Part shown: one piece after another, positions 47,174 to 57,967 of the stretch
How positions within the stretch are numbered: the stretch's first letter is position 1
Layout of the letters: every line of letters begins with the position of its first letter
Source: Paracoccus indicus
Lineage (GTDB): Bacteria; Pseudomonadota; Alphaproteobacteria; Rhodobacterales; Rhodobacteraceae
Direction: 5' to 3'
DNA: 64,000 nt
Assembly: GCF_003056335.1 (NCBI RefSeq)
Contig: NZ_PYWA01000001.1
Span: 434,001-498,000 of the forward strand
The notes under the pieces: model-generated
Told to the model about the DNA's origin: nothing
Database searches by the model: none
The model's input: the letters and a program-made list of their open reading frames with translations, nothing else
Position numbers and translations under genes: made by a program

Positions 47174-48340
47174 ATGACACCGACTTCCGAAGATTGGCGC
47201 GCAGGTGGCTTTGGGCTTTACGTCCATTGGCCCTTCTGTGCCGCGAAATGCCCCTATTGCGACTTCAACAGCCATGTCGTCGCCCATGTCGATCAGGCCC
47301 GATGGGCCAAGGCGCTCTCGTCCGAGATCGCCCGACTGGCGGCCGAGATTCCCGACCGCCATCTGGGCAGCATCTTCTTCGGCGGCGGCACGCCCTCGCT
47401 GATGCTGCCTGAAACGGTGGATGCGGTCATTCGGACGGCGCAGGCGGGCTGGGGCTTTACCAATGATATTGAAATATCGCTTGAGGCGAATCCCACCAGC
47501 GTCGAGAAGACCCGCTTTCAGGGGTTTGCCGATGCGGGTGTGAACCGGCTGTCGATGGGCATTCAGGCATTGAACGACGACGACCTGCGTCGCTTGGGAC
47601 GCATGCATTCGGTGGCCGAGGCAAGGGCGGCCTTCGACGTCGCCCGCGAGACCTTCGGGCGGGTCAGCTTCGATCTGATCTATGCGCGCCAAGGACAGGA
47701 CCGTGCCGCCTGGCGGTCCGAATTGCGTCAGGCCCTGTCGATGGCAGTCGATCACCTTTCGCTCTATCAGCTGACCATCGAGCCCGGCACCGCCTTCGGC
47801 GCCCGTGCCGAGATCGGCAAGCTGCGCGACCTGCCCGACGACGATCTGTCAGCAGACATGTATGCCGATACGCAAGAAATCTGCGCCGCGGCGGGGATGA
47901 ATGGATACGAGATCTCGAACCACGCGGCGCCGGGTTCCGAGAGTCGGCACAATCTGGTCTATTGGCGGCAGGGTGATTGGGCCGCAGTCGGCCCCGGCGC
48001 TCATGGCCGGATGACCTTGCCCCAAGGCCGTGTTGCGACCGAGGCCCTGCGCGCCCCCGGCGCATGGATCGATGCCGTCGAACAGCACGGAACAGCCGAG
48101 CTTCCACGCGAGTTCATCCCCCATGAAGAACAAGCCAACGAATATCTGCTGATGTCGATGCGTCTGAGCGAGGGGATGGACATGGACCGTTTTGCGGCAT
48201 TGGCCGGACAGGAACCCGATGCACAAGCCGTATCGTCGCTGATCGACCTGGGAATGGTTCGCCGGCAGGGAAACAGGCTGCATGCGACCGATGCGGGACG
48301 CCCCGTCTTGAATGCCATCCTTCGCGAATTGGCCATCTGA
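47174..48340 (+). CDS. hemW: HemW, radical SAM haem chaperone
   Basis: A 388-residue radical SAM protein. Cluster cysteines C22, C26, C29 in HWPFCAAKCPYCDFNSH. The residue after CxxC is Asp-Phe, not the extra Cys of HemN, which points to HemW. FGGGTPSLM, EANPTSVEKTRF and GVNRLSMGIQALNDDDLRRLGR follow. HemW inserts haem into respiratory proteins and does not oxidise coproporphyrinogen. Followed 3 bp later by a ybaN-like gene. Confidence 0.92.
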   Translation: MTPTSEDWRAGGFGLYVHWPFCAAKCPYCDFNSHVVAHVDQARWAKALSSEIARLAAEIPDRHLGSIFFGGGTPSLMLPETVDAVIRTAQAGWGFTNDIEISLEANPTSVEKTRFQGFADAGVNRLSMGIQALNDDDLRRLGRMHSVAEARAAFDVARETFGRVSFDLIYARQGQDRAAWRSELRQALSMAVDHLSLYQLTIEPGTAFGARAEIGKLRDLPDDDLSADMYADTQEICAAAGMNGYEISNHAAPGSESRHNLVYWRQGDWAAVGPGAHGRMTLPQGRVATEALRAPGAWIDAVEQHGTAELPREFIPHEEQANEYLLMSMRLSEGMDMDRFAALAGQEPDAQAVSSLIDLGMVRRQGNRLHATDAGRPVLNAILRELAI

Positions 48341-48343
48341 CCC

Positions 48344-48700
48344 ATGCGCCGCAAATTATGGCTGATGATCGGCTGGCTTTTCATGGGGTTGGGCATCATC
48401 GGGGTCGCATTGCCCGTGATGCCGACAGTCCCTTTCCTGCTGGTTGCCGCATGGGCCTTCGCCCGGTCTTCCCCTGCCCTGCGTCAGCGCATTCTGGACC
48501 ATCCGACCTATGGCCCCCCGGTACGGGCATGGCAGGAACGTGGCGCGGTTGGCAGTAAGGCCAAGGCTTGGGCGATTACGGCGATGACCGCAGGTGTGGC
48601 GCTGTCCTGGTGGGTTGGCATGCCGCCATGGGTCGTTGCAACGCAAGCGGCAATCTGTGCCTGCGTGGCAATCTTCCTGTTGACCAGACCTTGCGCGTGA
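48344..48700 (+). CDS. YbaN family (DUF454) inner-membrane protein
   Basis: A 118-residue membrane protein with three or four hydrophobic helices (MRRKLWLMIGWLFMGLGIIGVALPVMPTVPFLLVAAWAFARSS). The LPVMPTVPFLL and PTYGPPVRAWQERGAV segments are DUF454 landmarks. It starts 3 bp after hemW and is probably co-transcribed. Function unknown. Confidence 0.85.
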   Translation: MRRKLWLMIGWLFMGLGIIGVALPVMPTVPFLLVAAWAFARSSPALRQRILDHPTYGPPVRAWQERGAVGSKAKAWAITAMTAGVALSWWVGMPPWVVATQAAICACVAIFLLTRPCA

Positions 48701-48744
48701 CATTCTTGGTTGCGGTCCAATCACTATGAACCGCAAGATAGCGG

Positions 48745-49650
48745 TCAGTTATGACCACCCAGTAACTGGCAAAGTTGGTCCAGCTGATCCAGGTCCTTGT
48801 ATGAAATGACCAGTTCGCCGCCATCCCTGCCCGAATGACTGATCTGCACCTTCATCTTCAAATGCGCGCTCAGATCGCCTTCCAACGCACGGGTATCCGC
48901 ATCTTTCTCAGCTGACGCACTTGCTTTGCCCCGTGGCTTGTCCTGCGGCGACTGAGACAGCTTGCGAACCATATCCTCGGTCTCGCGAACCGACATTCCC
49001 TTCTCGACGACCCGACGTGCCAATTGAAAGGCATTCGGGGCCGTGATCAGGGCACGTGCATGGCCAGCGCTCAGCTTGTTTTCCTTGACCATCTCTTGGA
49101 CGGCATCGGGAAGGTTCAGCAACCGCAGAAGGTTCGCGATGTGGCTACGGCTTTTGTTCAATGCTTCGGCAAGACGTTCTTGAGTATGACCGAACCGGTC
49201 CATCAACTGACGAAAACTGGCCGCCTCTTCGATCGAATTCAGATCGGCGCGCTGGATGTTCTCGATGATGGCAATCTCGAGAACTTCGGTATCGGTCATT
49301 TCGCGAATGATGACCGGAAGTTCATGAAGTTGCGCAATCTGCGCTGCCCGCCAACGACGTTCACCGGCAACGATCTGATAGATGCCCGCATCATCGGGAT
49401 GCGGTCGAACGATAAGGGGCTGGAGGACACCGCGTTGTTTCAGCGAAGCCGCAAGTTCCTGGAGGGCTTCAGGCTCGAAGTTGCGACGGGGCTGATCAGG
49501 GTTTGCGGTGATCTGTTCGATCGGCACGACAACCCGATCCTTCAGCGCCGGTGACGGGGTGTTCGGGGTGGGATCGGACAGATCCATGTCAGCCATCAAA
49601 GCTGACAGGCCACGACCCAATCCGCGCTTTCCAGCCTTTCCATCCGACAT
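48745..49650 (-). CDS. parB: Chromosome partitioning protein ParB
   Basis: A 301-residue parS-binding CTP-dependent clamp. N-terminal GKRGLGRGLSALM, the CTPase/nuclease-like domain with QPRRNFEPEALQELAASLKQRGVLQPLIVRP and IVAGERRWRAAQ (GERR loop), the helix-turn-helix region HTQERLAEALNKSRSHIANLLRLLNLP, and the dimerising C-terminus are present. The ATG overlaps the parA stop (TAATG). Its target sites lie 1.4-3.2 kb upstream, inside rsmG and mnmG. Confidence 0.95.
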   Translation of the reverse strand: MSDGKAGKRGLGRGLSALMADMDLSDPTPNTPSPALKDRVVVPIEQITANPDQPRRNFEPEALQELAASLKQRGVLQPLIVRPHPDDAGIYQIVAGERRWRAAQIAQLHELPVIIREMTDTEVLEIAIIENIQRADLNSIEEAASFRQLMDRFGHTQERLAEALNKSRSHIANLLRLLNLPDAVQEMVKENKLSAGHARALITAPNAFQLARRVVEKGMSVRETEDMVRKLSQSPQDKPRGKASASAEKDADTRALEGDLSAHLKMKVQISHSGRDGGELVISYKDLDQLDQLCQLLGGHN

Positions 49651-50435
49651 TAAGCCGCCTCCGTCACAAGTTTCAATCTCTCACAGAACTCATCGGAAAA
49701 TTGTCGATAGGCCAAGCTGCCCTTGGAATTTGGATCATAACTCAGGACCGGCTGCGCATGTGACGGCGCTTCCGATACGCGAACGTTTCTAGGGATCACC
49801 GTTGGATAAACCAGATCGCCCAGTGTTTCGCGGACATCGGCCTCGACTTGCTGAGACAGATTGTTGCGATAATCGGACATGGTCAGCAAAATGCCGTTGA
49901 TGCGCAACGCAGGGTTTGCTGTCTGACGAACCTGTTTGACGGTCCCAAGCAGCTGCGACAGACCTTCCAAGGCATAGAATTCGGCCTGAAGAGGAACCAA
50001 CACGCTGGTCGCTGCAACCATCGCATTGACCGTCAACAAACCAAGTGCCGGCGGACAGTCGATCAAGACGATCGTACCGGCGGAAGCTTGGGAAAGCTGT
50101 TTGCTGAGCAACCGCATTCGATCGGGCGTTTGCGACAGTTCCACATCGGCAGAAGCCAAATCCGATGTTGCCGGCACCACCCTGAGGTTCTGGATGTCGG
50201 TTGCCATTGCGGCTTGGATCAAGCTGGCTTCGCCCGTCAAAAGATCATAGACCGTGAATTCTCTCTGATCCGAGCCGATGCCAAGACCGGTCGATGCGTT
50301 TCCCTGCGGGTCGAGGTCGACCAGGATTGTGGGCCATCCGGCTTGCGCCAAGGCAGCTCCAAGATTGACAGCCGTCGTCGTCTTGCCGACCCCACCTTTC
50401 TGGTTCGCGATTGCGACGATATGCTGCTCACGCAT
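49650..50435 (-). CDS. parA: Chromosome partitioning ATPase ParA
   Basis: A 261-residue deviant Walker ATPase (IANQKGGVGKTTTAVNLGAALAQAG near residue 9). IDCPPALGLLTVNAM carries the Walker B/switch region. It forms a gradient that segregates ParB-parS complexes. Overlaps rsmG by 8 bp upstream and parB by 1 bp downstream. Confidence 0.95.
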   Translation of the reverse strand: MREQHIVAIANQKGGVGKTTTAVNLGAALAQAGWPTILVDLDPQGNASTGLGIGSDQREFTVYDLLTGEASLIQAAMATDIQNLRVVPATSDLASADVELSQTPDRMRLLSKQLSQASAGTIVLIDCPPALGLLTVNAMVAATSVLVPLQAEFYALEGLSQLLGTVKQVRQTANPALRINGILLTMSDYRNNLSQQVEADVRETLGDLVYPTVIPRNVRVSEAPSHAQPVLSYDPNSKGSLAYRQFSDEFCERLKLVTEAA

Positions 50436-51024
50436 GAGAGACTCCGGATACTTTCAGAATTGCCGCTTCTGCATCTGTTGTACTGGGCGAATGTTCAAGT
50501 TCAAAGTGCCATTCTTTTCGCGCCAGTTCGACCTCTTCTTGCCAACTGCGTCCTTTCATAAGCAAAGCTTTCCCATTGGCGCCAAGGTGACGTTCCACGA
50601 ACCCAAGAAGTTTTGGTAGGGCGGCAAGTGCCCGTGCAGACAGATAATCTGCATTCAAAGGCGTGATTTCTTCGATACGTTCGCTGATGACATCAACATT
50701 CTCCAAGCCAAGTTCACGAATGACCGTCCGCAAGAATTGGCATTTTCTCTTATCGCTTTCGACAAAGCTGAAATCTATTGACTGTTCGCGATAGTAGATC
50801 GCCAACACCAAACCTGGAAGACCGCCTCCGCTGCCGATATCCACCCATTTTCCGCTGATATACTTTGGCAAAGAACTTACGATTTGAAGACAGTCTTCGA
50901 TATGACGTTCGCGAAACTCGCCAAGTGTAGAAGACGCGACAAGGTTGATCTTGGGATTCCAAGTCGCCATCAAATTTCGATATTTTTCGAAAAGCAACTC
51001 TGTTTCACGTGAAACATCGGTCAT
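50428..51024 (-). CDS. rsmG: 16S rRNA (guanine527-N7)-methyltransferase RsmG
   Basis: A 198-residue methyltransferase with SAM motif [17 protein letters not shown] and the family blocks [25 protein letters not shown]. Residues 4-8 (VSRET) are encoded by a parS site, so the protein N-terminus and the segregation signal share DNA. Stop of mnmG overlaps the ATG. Confidence 0.94.
   Translation of the reverse strand: MTDVSRETELLFEKYRNLMATWNPKINLVASSTLGEFRERHIEDCLQIVSSLPKYISGKWVDIGSGGGLPGLVLAIYYREQSIDFSFVESDKRKCQFLRTVIRELGLENVDVISERIEEITPLNADYLSARALAALPKLLGFVERHLGANGKALLMKGRSWQEEVELARKEWHFELEHSPSTTDAEAAILKVSGVSHA
51001..51016. other. parS: parS site 1 (perfect)
   Basis: TGTTTCACGTGAAACA matches the canonical 16-bp parS palindrome exactly. 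It lies in the 5' codons of rsmG, about 0.6 kb upstream of parA. Confidence 0.93.
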
Positions 51025-52880
51025 GCGGACATTCTTACCTTAGATTTGACAAGGGCAATTAACAGCGTGAGGGCTGCGGGCGTCATACCCTCGATCTTGG
51101 ATGCCTCTGCCAATGTTTGCGGACGTCTCTCGCCCAGCTTTCGCGCTAGCTCGGCAGAAAGCCCCCCAACGTTTGAATAATCCGCGTTCGGATCCAACGT
51201 CAGTGCCTCATTCGCTTTTATCGCCGACGCGTCGCGATCCTGTCTTTCAGCATACTGATGGTACAAGGCGTCATTAGCCAGTTGGCTCACTGTTTCACGT
51301 GAAACATCGGCCAGTTCTGGGATACTTGCGACAAGAACATCCCTATCGATATCGGCCATTCCCAACAGGGCAAAAACAGATCTCTTCTGTCCGTCCAACC
51401 GCACTTTGAACCCCAAGTCTGACAACTCGTTCGGTGAAAACTTCAAGCCCTCGGCTAGGCTGCGTGCAGCGGAATAGGCTGCACTTCTTTTAGCAAAATG
51501 GGCACGCCGTTCACTACCTACGCAACCCAGCTCAATGCCGACAGGCGTCAGGCGCCGGTCGGCATTGTCAGCGCGTAGACTGAGGCGAAACTCGGCTCGT
51601 GACGTGAACATTCGGTATGGCTCAGTGACGCCGCGAGTCACCAGATCATCGATCATCACTCCGATATAGCTGTCGGTGCGACTGAAATGATGCGCATCAC
51701 GGTCTTGGGCGGACAATGCAGCGTTCAGCCCGGCAACCAAGCCCTGCCCGGCTGCCTCTTCATAGCCGGTCGTTCCATTGATCTGCCCGGCCAAAAACAA
51801 ACCTTCAACTGAGCCAACTTGAAGACTGTGCCGCAAGCAAGTTGGGTCAACAAAGTCATATTCGACAGCGTATCCAGGTTGAAGAATGACGGCATTCTCC
51901 AATCCGGCGATGGAATGAACATAAGCCTCTTGAACTTCGACTGGCAGGGAGGTCGAAATTCCATTCGGATAGACCGTGGAATCATCCAGTCCCTCGGGTT
52001 CCAAGAAAATCTGATGCGACGTTTTCTCGGCGAACCGGACGACCTTGTCTTCAATCGACGGACAATAACGCGGACCTCGTCCCGAGATATGCCCGCCATA
52101 CATTGCCGATCTGTGAAGATTATCTTGGATGATCTTGTGCGTTGCCTCATTCGTATGAGTTATGCCGCAGGATATCTGCTTCGCATAAGGCCGGTCGTTC
52201 AGATAAGAAAACACGACTGGATCGTCATCACCCGGTTGCATATCCAATGCGGACCAGTTGATCGTCCCTCCATCCAATCGCGGCGGTGTCCCGGTTTTGA
52301 GCCGCGACATTGGAAGTCCGAATTTGGCAAGCGACCCGGCCAATCCAACTGACGCATCATTGCCCCAACGACCTGCCGGACGGCTGACGTCTCCGACGTG
52401 GATAACCCCATTGAGGAACGTACCCGTGGTGAGTACCGTCGATATCCCGGCAATCTCGGAACCGTCGGCCATCTGTACACCGGTGACCTTCCGATCAGTC
52501 CCGGTGAATGCAGTGACCTCACCGAAGATGAGCTCGACGCCAGGATAGCTGGACAACATCTCCCAAGCAGTTTCACGATACAACTTTCGATCCATCTGTG
52601 CGCGTGGACCTTGGACCGCAGGACCTTTGCGCCGGTTCAGCAGGCGAAATTGGATCCCGGCTTTGTCGGCAATGCGGCCCATCACGCCATCCAGCGCATC
52701 CACCTCACGGACCAAATGCCCTTTGCCCAAGCCCCCGATCGCAGGATTACACGACAACGTACCGATGTCTTCCTTTCTCATCGTCACCAGAGCGACCGAG
52801 GATCCCATCCGCGCGGCAGCGGTCGCGGCCTCGAGACCTGCGTGACCAGCACCCACAACGATGACATCAAAATGTTTCAC
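51021..52880 (-). CDS. mnmG: tRNA uridine-5-carboxymethylaminomethyl modification enzyme MnmG
   Basis: A 619-residue FAD enzyme that, with MnmE, modifies the wobble uridine of several tRNAs. FAD motif [65 protein letters not shown]-terminal helical domain. The GTG at 52880 gives the usual [12 protein letters not shown] start; a TTG three codons earlier is possible. Both ends contain parS sites (51291-51306 and 52873-52888). GC content is visibly lower than in the flanking kilobases. Confidence 0.93.
   Translation of the reverse strand: MKHFDVIVVGAGHAGLEAATAAARMGSSVALVTMRKEDIGTLSCNPAIGGLGKGHLVREVDALDGVMGRIADKAGIQFRLLNRRKGPAVQGPRAQMDRKLYRETAWEMLSSYPGVELIFGEVTAFTGTDRKVTGVQMADGSEIAGISTVLTTGTFLNGVIHVGDVSRPAGRWGNDASVGLAGSLAKFGLPMSRLKTGTPPRLDGGTINWSALDMQPGDDDPVVFSYLNDRPYAKQISCGITHTNEATHKIIQDNLHRSAMYGGHISGRGPRYCPSIEDKVVRFAEKTSHQIFLEPEGLDDSTVYPNGISTSLPVEVQEAYVHSIAGLENAVILQPGYAVEYDFVDPTCLRHSLQVGSVEGLFLAGQINGTTGYEEAAGQGLVAGLNAALSAQDRDAHHFSRTDSYIGVMIDDLVTRGVTEPYRMFTSRAEFRLSLRADNADRRLTPVGIELGCVGSERRAHFAKRSAAYSAARSLAEGLKFSPNELSDLGFKVRLDGQKRSVFALLGMADIDRDVLVASIPELADVSRETVSQLANDALYHQYAERQDRDASAIKANEALTLDPNADYSNVGGLSAELARKLGERRPQTLAEASKIEGMTPAALTLLIALVKSKVRMSA
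51291..51306. other. parS: parS site 2 (perfect)
   Basis: TGTTTCACGTGAAACA, identical to site 1, inside the 3' part of mnmG where it encodes VSRET. Confidence 0.92.
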
Positions 52881-52888
52881 GTGAAGCA
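52873..52888. other. parS: parS site 3 (one mismatch)
   Basis: TGTTTCACGTGAAGCA differs from canonical parS by one base in the right arm. It spans the mnmG start codon, so ParB occupancy could also touch mnmG expression. Confidence 0.8.
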
Positions 52889-52892
52889 ATCC

Positions 52893-54155
52893 CTATTTGC
52901 CGATGCAGAATGAGGAGAAGATCTTGTCAAGATAGTCCTCGGCGTCGATTCGTCCAAGCAGTCTGTCCAAGGCGTGACCGCACTTGCGCAGCTCTTCTGC
53001 CAGGATCTCGACAGGAAGACCGCGGAGATCTTGCAGTGACGCTGCAGCCGAATGCAGTTCATTCAACTGACGTTCGTGGCTGACAATTCCGGCGCCCGCG
53101 GTTTTCTGGCTCAGCAGATCATAGATCCGATCAAGCAAATTGGCGACCCCTGCCCCAGTAACTGCAGACACCGCGCTTTCTTGACTGCCGACCAGATCGG
53201 CCTTGCCCTTGAGAACTATATCCCCGTCCTGAAACAGGTCCGGCACCGAGTCTCCGTCATCGGACAAATGCACCCGCAAGTCTGCCGTAACAGCGCGATT
53301 GCGTGCACGTTCGATCCCTGCAATTTCGACCTCGTCTTCCGATTCACGCAGACCGGCCGTATCCAACAGGGTAACGGACAGCCCCTTTAGATCCAGACGC
53401 AGTTCAAGAACATCACGGGTCGTACCGGCAACAGTAGAGACGATCGCGACATCCCTTTTCGCTATGCGATTAAGAAGGCTCGATTTTCCGGCGTTGGGAG
53501 GGCCGACGATGGCCACTTCGAACCCCTGCCTGATGCGTTCGGCGGCAGAGAAACCCTTGATCTCGACTTCGATTGACGTCCTGAGACGCTCCGTTAGTTC
53601 ATAAACCCGTTCCGGGACTTCGTCGGGAACGTCCTCATCTGCGAAGTCAACGCTGACTTCTACGAAGGCGCCCGCTTCGATCAACCAGGACCGCCACTCT
53701 TCGGTTCGGCGGGCCAACTCTCCGCTTGTTGCGCGCATCGCCAACCGACGCTGCGCCTCTGTTTCCGCGGCAAGCAGGTCGCCAAGCCCTTCGATCTCTG
53801 CCAAGTCCATCCGGCCATTCAGAAACGCACGACGGGTGAATTCGCCCGCCTCGGCCAATCGGGCGCCCCTTGCGAACAGCTCTGCGTGAACACGACGGGC
53901 GATGACCGGTGCGCCGTGCAAATGCAATTCCGCGACCTCTTCCCCGGTAAAACTTTGACCGCTGGCGAACCAGATTGCCAGAACCTGGTCGATTGTTTCG
54001 TCTTCAACACGAAGATCACGGAAATAGGCACGACGGGCAGTCTTCATGGGACCGACCAATGCCTCGGCAGTCGACCGGGCGGCATCGCCGCTCAATCGAA
54101 TGACGGAAACTCCCCCCCGCCCGGGCGGGGTGGCTTCGGCGAAGATCAGGTCCAT
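52893..54155 (-). CDS. mnmE: tRNA modification GTPase MnmE
   Basis: A 420-residue GTPase partnering MnmG. N-terminal tetrahydrofolate-binding domain (IFAEATPPGRGGVSVIRLSG), helical domain, then the G domain with P-loop GPPNAGKSS (218-226), TTRD switch and DTAGLRE (265-271), ending in the invariant CIGK whose Cys is catalytic. Slightly short for the family but complete. The GTPase fourth motif is weakly visible (KGKADL in place of NKxD). Confidence 0.92.
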   Translation of the reverse strand: MDLIFAEATPPGRGGVSVIRLSGDAARSTAEALVGPMKTARRAYFRDLRVEDETIDQVLAIWFASGQSFTGEEVAELHLHGAPVIARRVHAELFARGARLAEAGEFTRRAFLNGRMDLAEIEGLGDLLAAETEAQRRLAMRATSGELARRTEEWRSWLIEAGAFVEVSVDFADEDVPDEVPERVYELTERLRTSIEVEIKGFSAAERIRQGFEVAIVGPPNAGKSSLLNRIAKRDVAIVSTVAGTTRDVLELRLDLKGLSVTLLDTAGLRESEDEVEIAGIERARNRAVTADLRVHLSDDGDSVPDLFQDGDIVLKGKADLVGSQESAVSAVTGAGVANLLDRIYDLLSQKTAGAGIVSHERQLNELHSAAASLQDLRGLPVEILAEELRKCGHALDRLLGRIDAEDYLDKIFSSFCIGK

Positions 54156-54165
54156 GTCTGCCTCG

Positions 54166-55437
<1,272 letters not shown>

Positions 55438-55523
55438 ATTGGCGCAAACTTTCGGCCGCACGACGAATCGTTCGGAACAGGAAAAGTGTCGTTGGGAATC
55501 CTGCGCCGGACGGCCAGGGTTGC

Positions 55524-55539
55524 GGGGCATTTAAGCCCC
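55524..55539. promoter_or_regulatory. Small perfect hairpin in the hemJ-rho gap
   Basis: GGGGC-ATTTAA-GCCCC, about 87 bp upstream of the rho ATG and 27 bp after the hemJ stop. It could end hemJ transcription or sit in the rho leader, which is autoregulated in many bacteria. Confidence 0.3.
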
Positions 55540-55565
55540 ACCCCGTGACGAGTCAATCTTTTCGA

Positions 55566-56012
55566 TCAGAACTTGACGATCACCGCTGTGACGATCGCCA
55601 CCATCAGCAGGGTCGGCAATTCGTTCAACATCCTGTAATTCCTGCCGGATTTCGCCTTTCCCATGGCCAGAAACCGGCGTTCGCGGGCGCACCACATGTG
55701 AAATCCGCTCATCGCAATGACGCCTGCGGCCTTCACCCATGGCCAAATCATCGACCAGTCGACGATTCCCGGGGTCATCACCATCGTCAGACCGCTGATC
55801 CAAGTCGCGATCATCGCCGGATTCATGATCAGGCGCAGAAGCTTGTCTTCCATGATGACGAAGCTGGACCTCGGCTCGGCCCGATCAGCGCCGCGTTCGG
55901 CGTGATAGACGAACAATCTGGGCAGATAGAACAACCCTGCCATCCAGGAAATGACGGCCATGACGTGAAATGCCTTCACCCATGGATAGATCACGAACAG
56001 CCAGTCGAACAT
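55566..56012 (-). CDS. hemJ: Protoporphyrinogen IX oxidase HemJ
   Basis: A 148-residue membrane enzyme oxidising protoporphyrinogen IX in haem synthesis. Four hydrophobic helices; the conserved His and Arg/Lys positions lie in WVKAFHVMAVISWMAGLFYLPRLFVYH. MFDWLF start at 56012 is the normal N-terminus; the frame to 56033 adds seven unneeded residues. Its 5' end borders the putative origin. Length fits HemJ. Confidence 0.9.
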   Translation of the reverse strand: MFDWLFVIYPWVKAFHVMAVISWMAGLFYLPRLFVYHAERGADRAEPRSSFVIMEDKLLRLIMNPAMIATWISGLTMVMTPGIVDWSMIWPWVKAAGVIAMSGFHMWCARERRFLAMGKAKSGRNYRMLNELPTLLMVAIVTAVIVKF

Positions 56013-56528
56013 GCGCACCTCTCTTCCTCTCACTTAAATAAAAGAAAGAAGAAAAGGAATGTTGTTGAAGTAGGGGCTGTGGATAGCAGGATTATCGTGT
56101 TTTTCACCTTGCGATCCCCAGAATCAGCACCTGTGGATAAATGTGTTGAAAATTTAGATCGCGAAGAGAAAATCTTTTGTAAACAAAGTTATCTTGTGTG
56201 GATAATTTTGCGGATAAGGAGGCGGCGAACGATTCGTCCACAATCGAGCATCTCGGTGAAATCAAGTTGTGCACTTGTGGATCACCGCCTTCGGTTCGCC
56301 CTTCGTTCCAAGGGGAAATTCAATGACGATTGGGACTTGACCGACTTGTCACCAAGCACCCGGACGATTCCCCCCGACTCTTGTCCACAGGGTTCGGGGG
56401 CTGATGGTGATCACCCGAACGCGCCTTCCGCGCCACAGGCCGCGCCTTGTGCATTCTTTGGGCTTTTTTCGACCGATTTTGGCACATACTCTGGCCCGCG
56501 ATACCAACCAGCCAGCGACAAGGTCCCC
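56013..56528. other. oriC: Putative chromosomal replication origin (oriC)
   Basis: A 516-bp gene-free stretch between hemJ and aroE, clearly more AT-rich than its surroundings at 56034-56070 and 56141-56210. It holds two perfect DnaA boxes (TGTGGATAA at 56132-56140 and 56197-56205) and near matches at 56078-56086, 56234-56242, 56276-56284 and 56381-56389. Four GANTC sites (56121, 56231, 56366, 56376) would be CcrM targets. Three parS sites and parAB lie 3-7 kb to the left, and flanking genes rho, hemJ, aroE, coaE and dnaQ are typical of origins in this group. Confidence 0.85.
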
Positions 56529-57383
56529 ATGACGGACGAGATTCCCGCCAGCCAGATCAGCCATGCCCCCCTGGCCGGGGTGATCGGCATGCCCATCGCC
56601 CATTCCCGTTCACCGCGCGTGCATGGGCATTGGTTGAAACGCTACGGGTTGGCCGGACATTACGTGCCGATCCCCGTGATGCCCGAACATCTGGCCGAGG
56701 TTCTTCGCGTCCTGCCCCGCGCAGGCTTCGTCGGCGCCAATGTCACCATCCCGCACAAGGAGGCCGTGCTGACCTTGGCCGACACGGTCACCGATCGCGC
56801 CGCCCTGATCGGGGCCGCGAATACGCTGATCTTCCGCGCAGACGGCAAGATCCATGCCGACAACACCGACGGTTATGGCTTCATCGCCAATCTTCGCCAA
56901 TCCGCCCCAGATTGGCGGCCCGAGGCAGGCCCCGCCGCCGTGATCGGCGCGGGTGGCGCGGCACGGGCGGTCGTGGCGTCCCTGCTGGACAGCGGCGTCA
57001 AGGAGCTGCGGATCACCAATCGCACCCGCCTGCGCGCGGAACAGATCAAGGCGGAATTCGGTGCAAGGCTGGTCGTCTATGACTGGGCGCAGGCCGGCAA
57101 TATGCTGGAAGGGGCGACGACGGTGGTCAACGCGACCTCGCTTGGGATGGATGGCAAGCAGCCGTTGCGGGTGCCGCTGGATGCGTTGTCGCCGGACGCG
57201 CTGGTCACCGATCTGGTCTATACGCCGCTGATGACCCCCCTGCTGACCGAGGCGCAGGCCCGCGGATGTCGCGTCGTCGATGGTCTTGGGATGCTGCTGC
57301 ATCAGGCCGCCCCTGGCTTCGAACGCTGGTTCGGCCACCGTCCCGAAGTCGACGATGAGATTCGCCGCGTGGTTCTGGAATGA
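56529..57383 (+). CDS. aroE: Shikimate dehydrogenase
   Basis: A 284-residue NADP enzyme reducing 3-dehydroshikimate. Substrate site GMPIAHSRSPRVHGHW and VTIPHKEAV (catalytic Lys), then NTDGYGF, NADP motif VIGAGGAARAVV, and NATSLGM. The same frame is open upstream to 55545 through the origin and antisense to hemJ, but the ATG at 56529 has the right N-terminus. Its stop overlaps the coaE start. Confidence 0.94.
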   Translation: MTDEIPASQISHAPLAGVIGMPIAHSRSPRVHGHWLKRYGLAGHYVPIPVMPEHLAEVLRVLPRAGFVGANVTIPHKEAVLTLADTVTDRAALIGAANTLIFRADGKIHADNTDGYGFIANLRQSAPDWRPEAGPAAVIGAGGAARAVVASLLDSGVKELRITNRTRLRAEQIKAEFGARLVVYDWAQAGNMLEGATTVVNATSLGMDGKQPLRVPLDALSPDALVTDLVYTPLMTPLLTEAQARGCRVVDGLGMLLHQAAPGFERWFGHRPEVDDEIRRVVLE

Positions 57384-57967
57384 CCTATGTGCTGGGCCTG
57401 ACCGGCAGCATCGGCATGGGCAAATCCACCACCGCGCAGATGTTTCGCGACCTTGGCCATCCGGTCTGGGACGCGGATGAAGCCGTGCACAGGCTTTATG
57501 CCGAACAGGGGGCGGCGGTGGCGCCGGTCTCGGCCATGTTTCCCACCGCGCTTTCCGGGGGCATGATCGACCGCACGGCCCTGCGTCAGGTGTTGGCCCG
57601 TGACGATCAGGCGCTGGCGCGGCTCGAGGCCATCGTGCATCCGCTGGTGGCGCGTGATCGTGCCGATTTCATTGCCATGCACGCCGATGCGCCGCTGGTG
57701 GTTCTGGACATCCCGCTGCTGTTCGAAAGCGCCAGCCCGCCGGACCTGGACGGCGTGGCGGTCGTCTCGACCGATGCCGAAACGCAGCGCGACCGGGTGA
57801 TGGCACGCCCCGGCATGACCGATGACACCTTCGCGATGATCCTTGCGCGACAGATGCCCGATGCCGATAAGCGGGCCCGCGCGGATTGGATCATCCCCAC
57901 CGACACGCTGCAGGGCGCCCGCGCCGCCGTGCAGCAGATCGTTTCCGAGGTTGCCCCCCATGCGTGA
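57380..57967 (+). CDS. coaE: Dephospho-CoA kinase
   Basis: A 195-residue P-loop kinase completing coenzyme A synthesis. Walker A GLTGSIGMGKSTTAQM at residues 6-20; WDADEAVHRLY, VHPLVARDR and LDIPLLFES follow. Overlaps aroE and dnaQ (8 bp), as in related origins. Confidence 0.94.
   Translation: MTYVLGLTGSIGMGKSTTAQMFRDLGHPVWDADEAVHRLYAEQGAAVAPVSAMFPTALSGGMIDRTALRQVLARDDQALARLEAIVHPLVARDRADFIAMHADAPLVVLDIPLLFESASPPDLDGVAVVSTDAETQRDRVMARPGMTDDTFAMILARQMPDADKRARADWIIPTDTLQGARAAVQQIVSEVAPHA

Noticed and set aside
55545..56528. Long in-frame extension of aroE through the origin and antisense to hemJ
   Set aside because: No plausible start or homology in the extension; the region is explained by hemJ and DnaA boxes.
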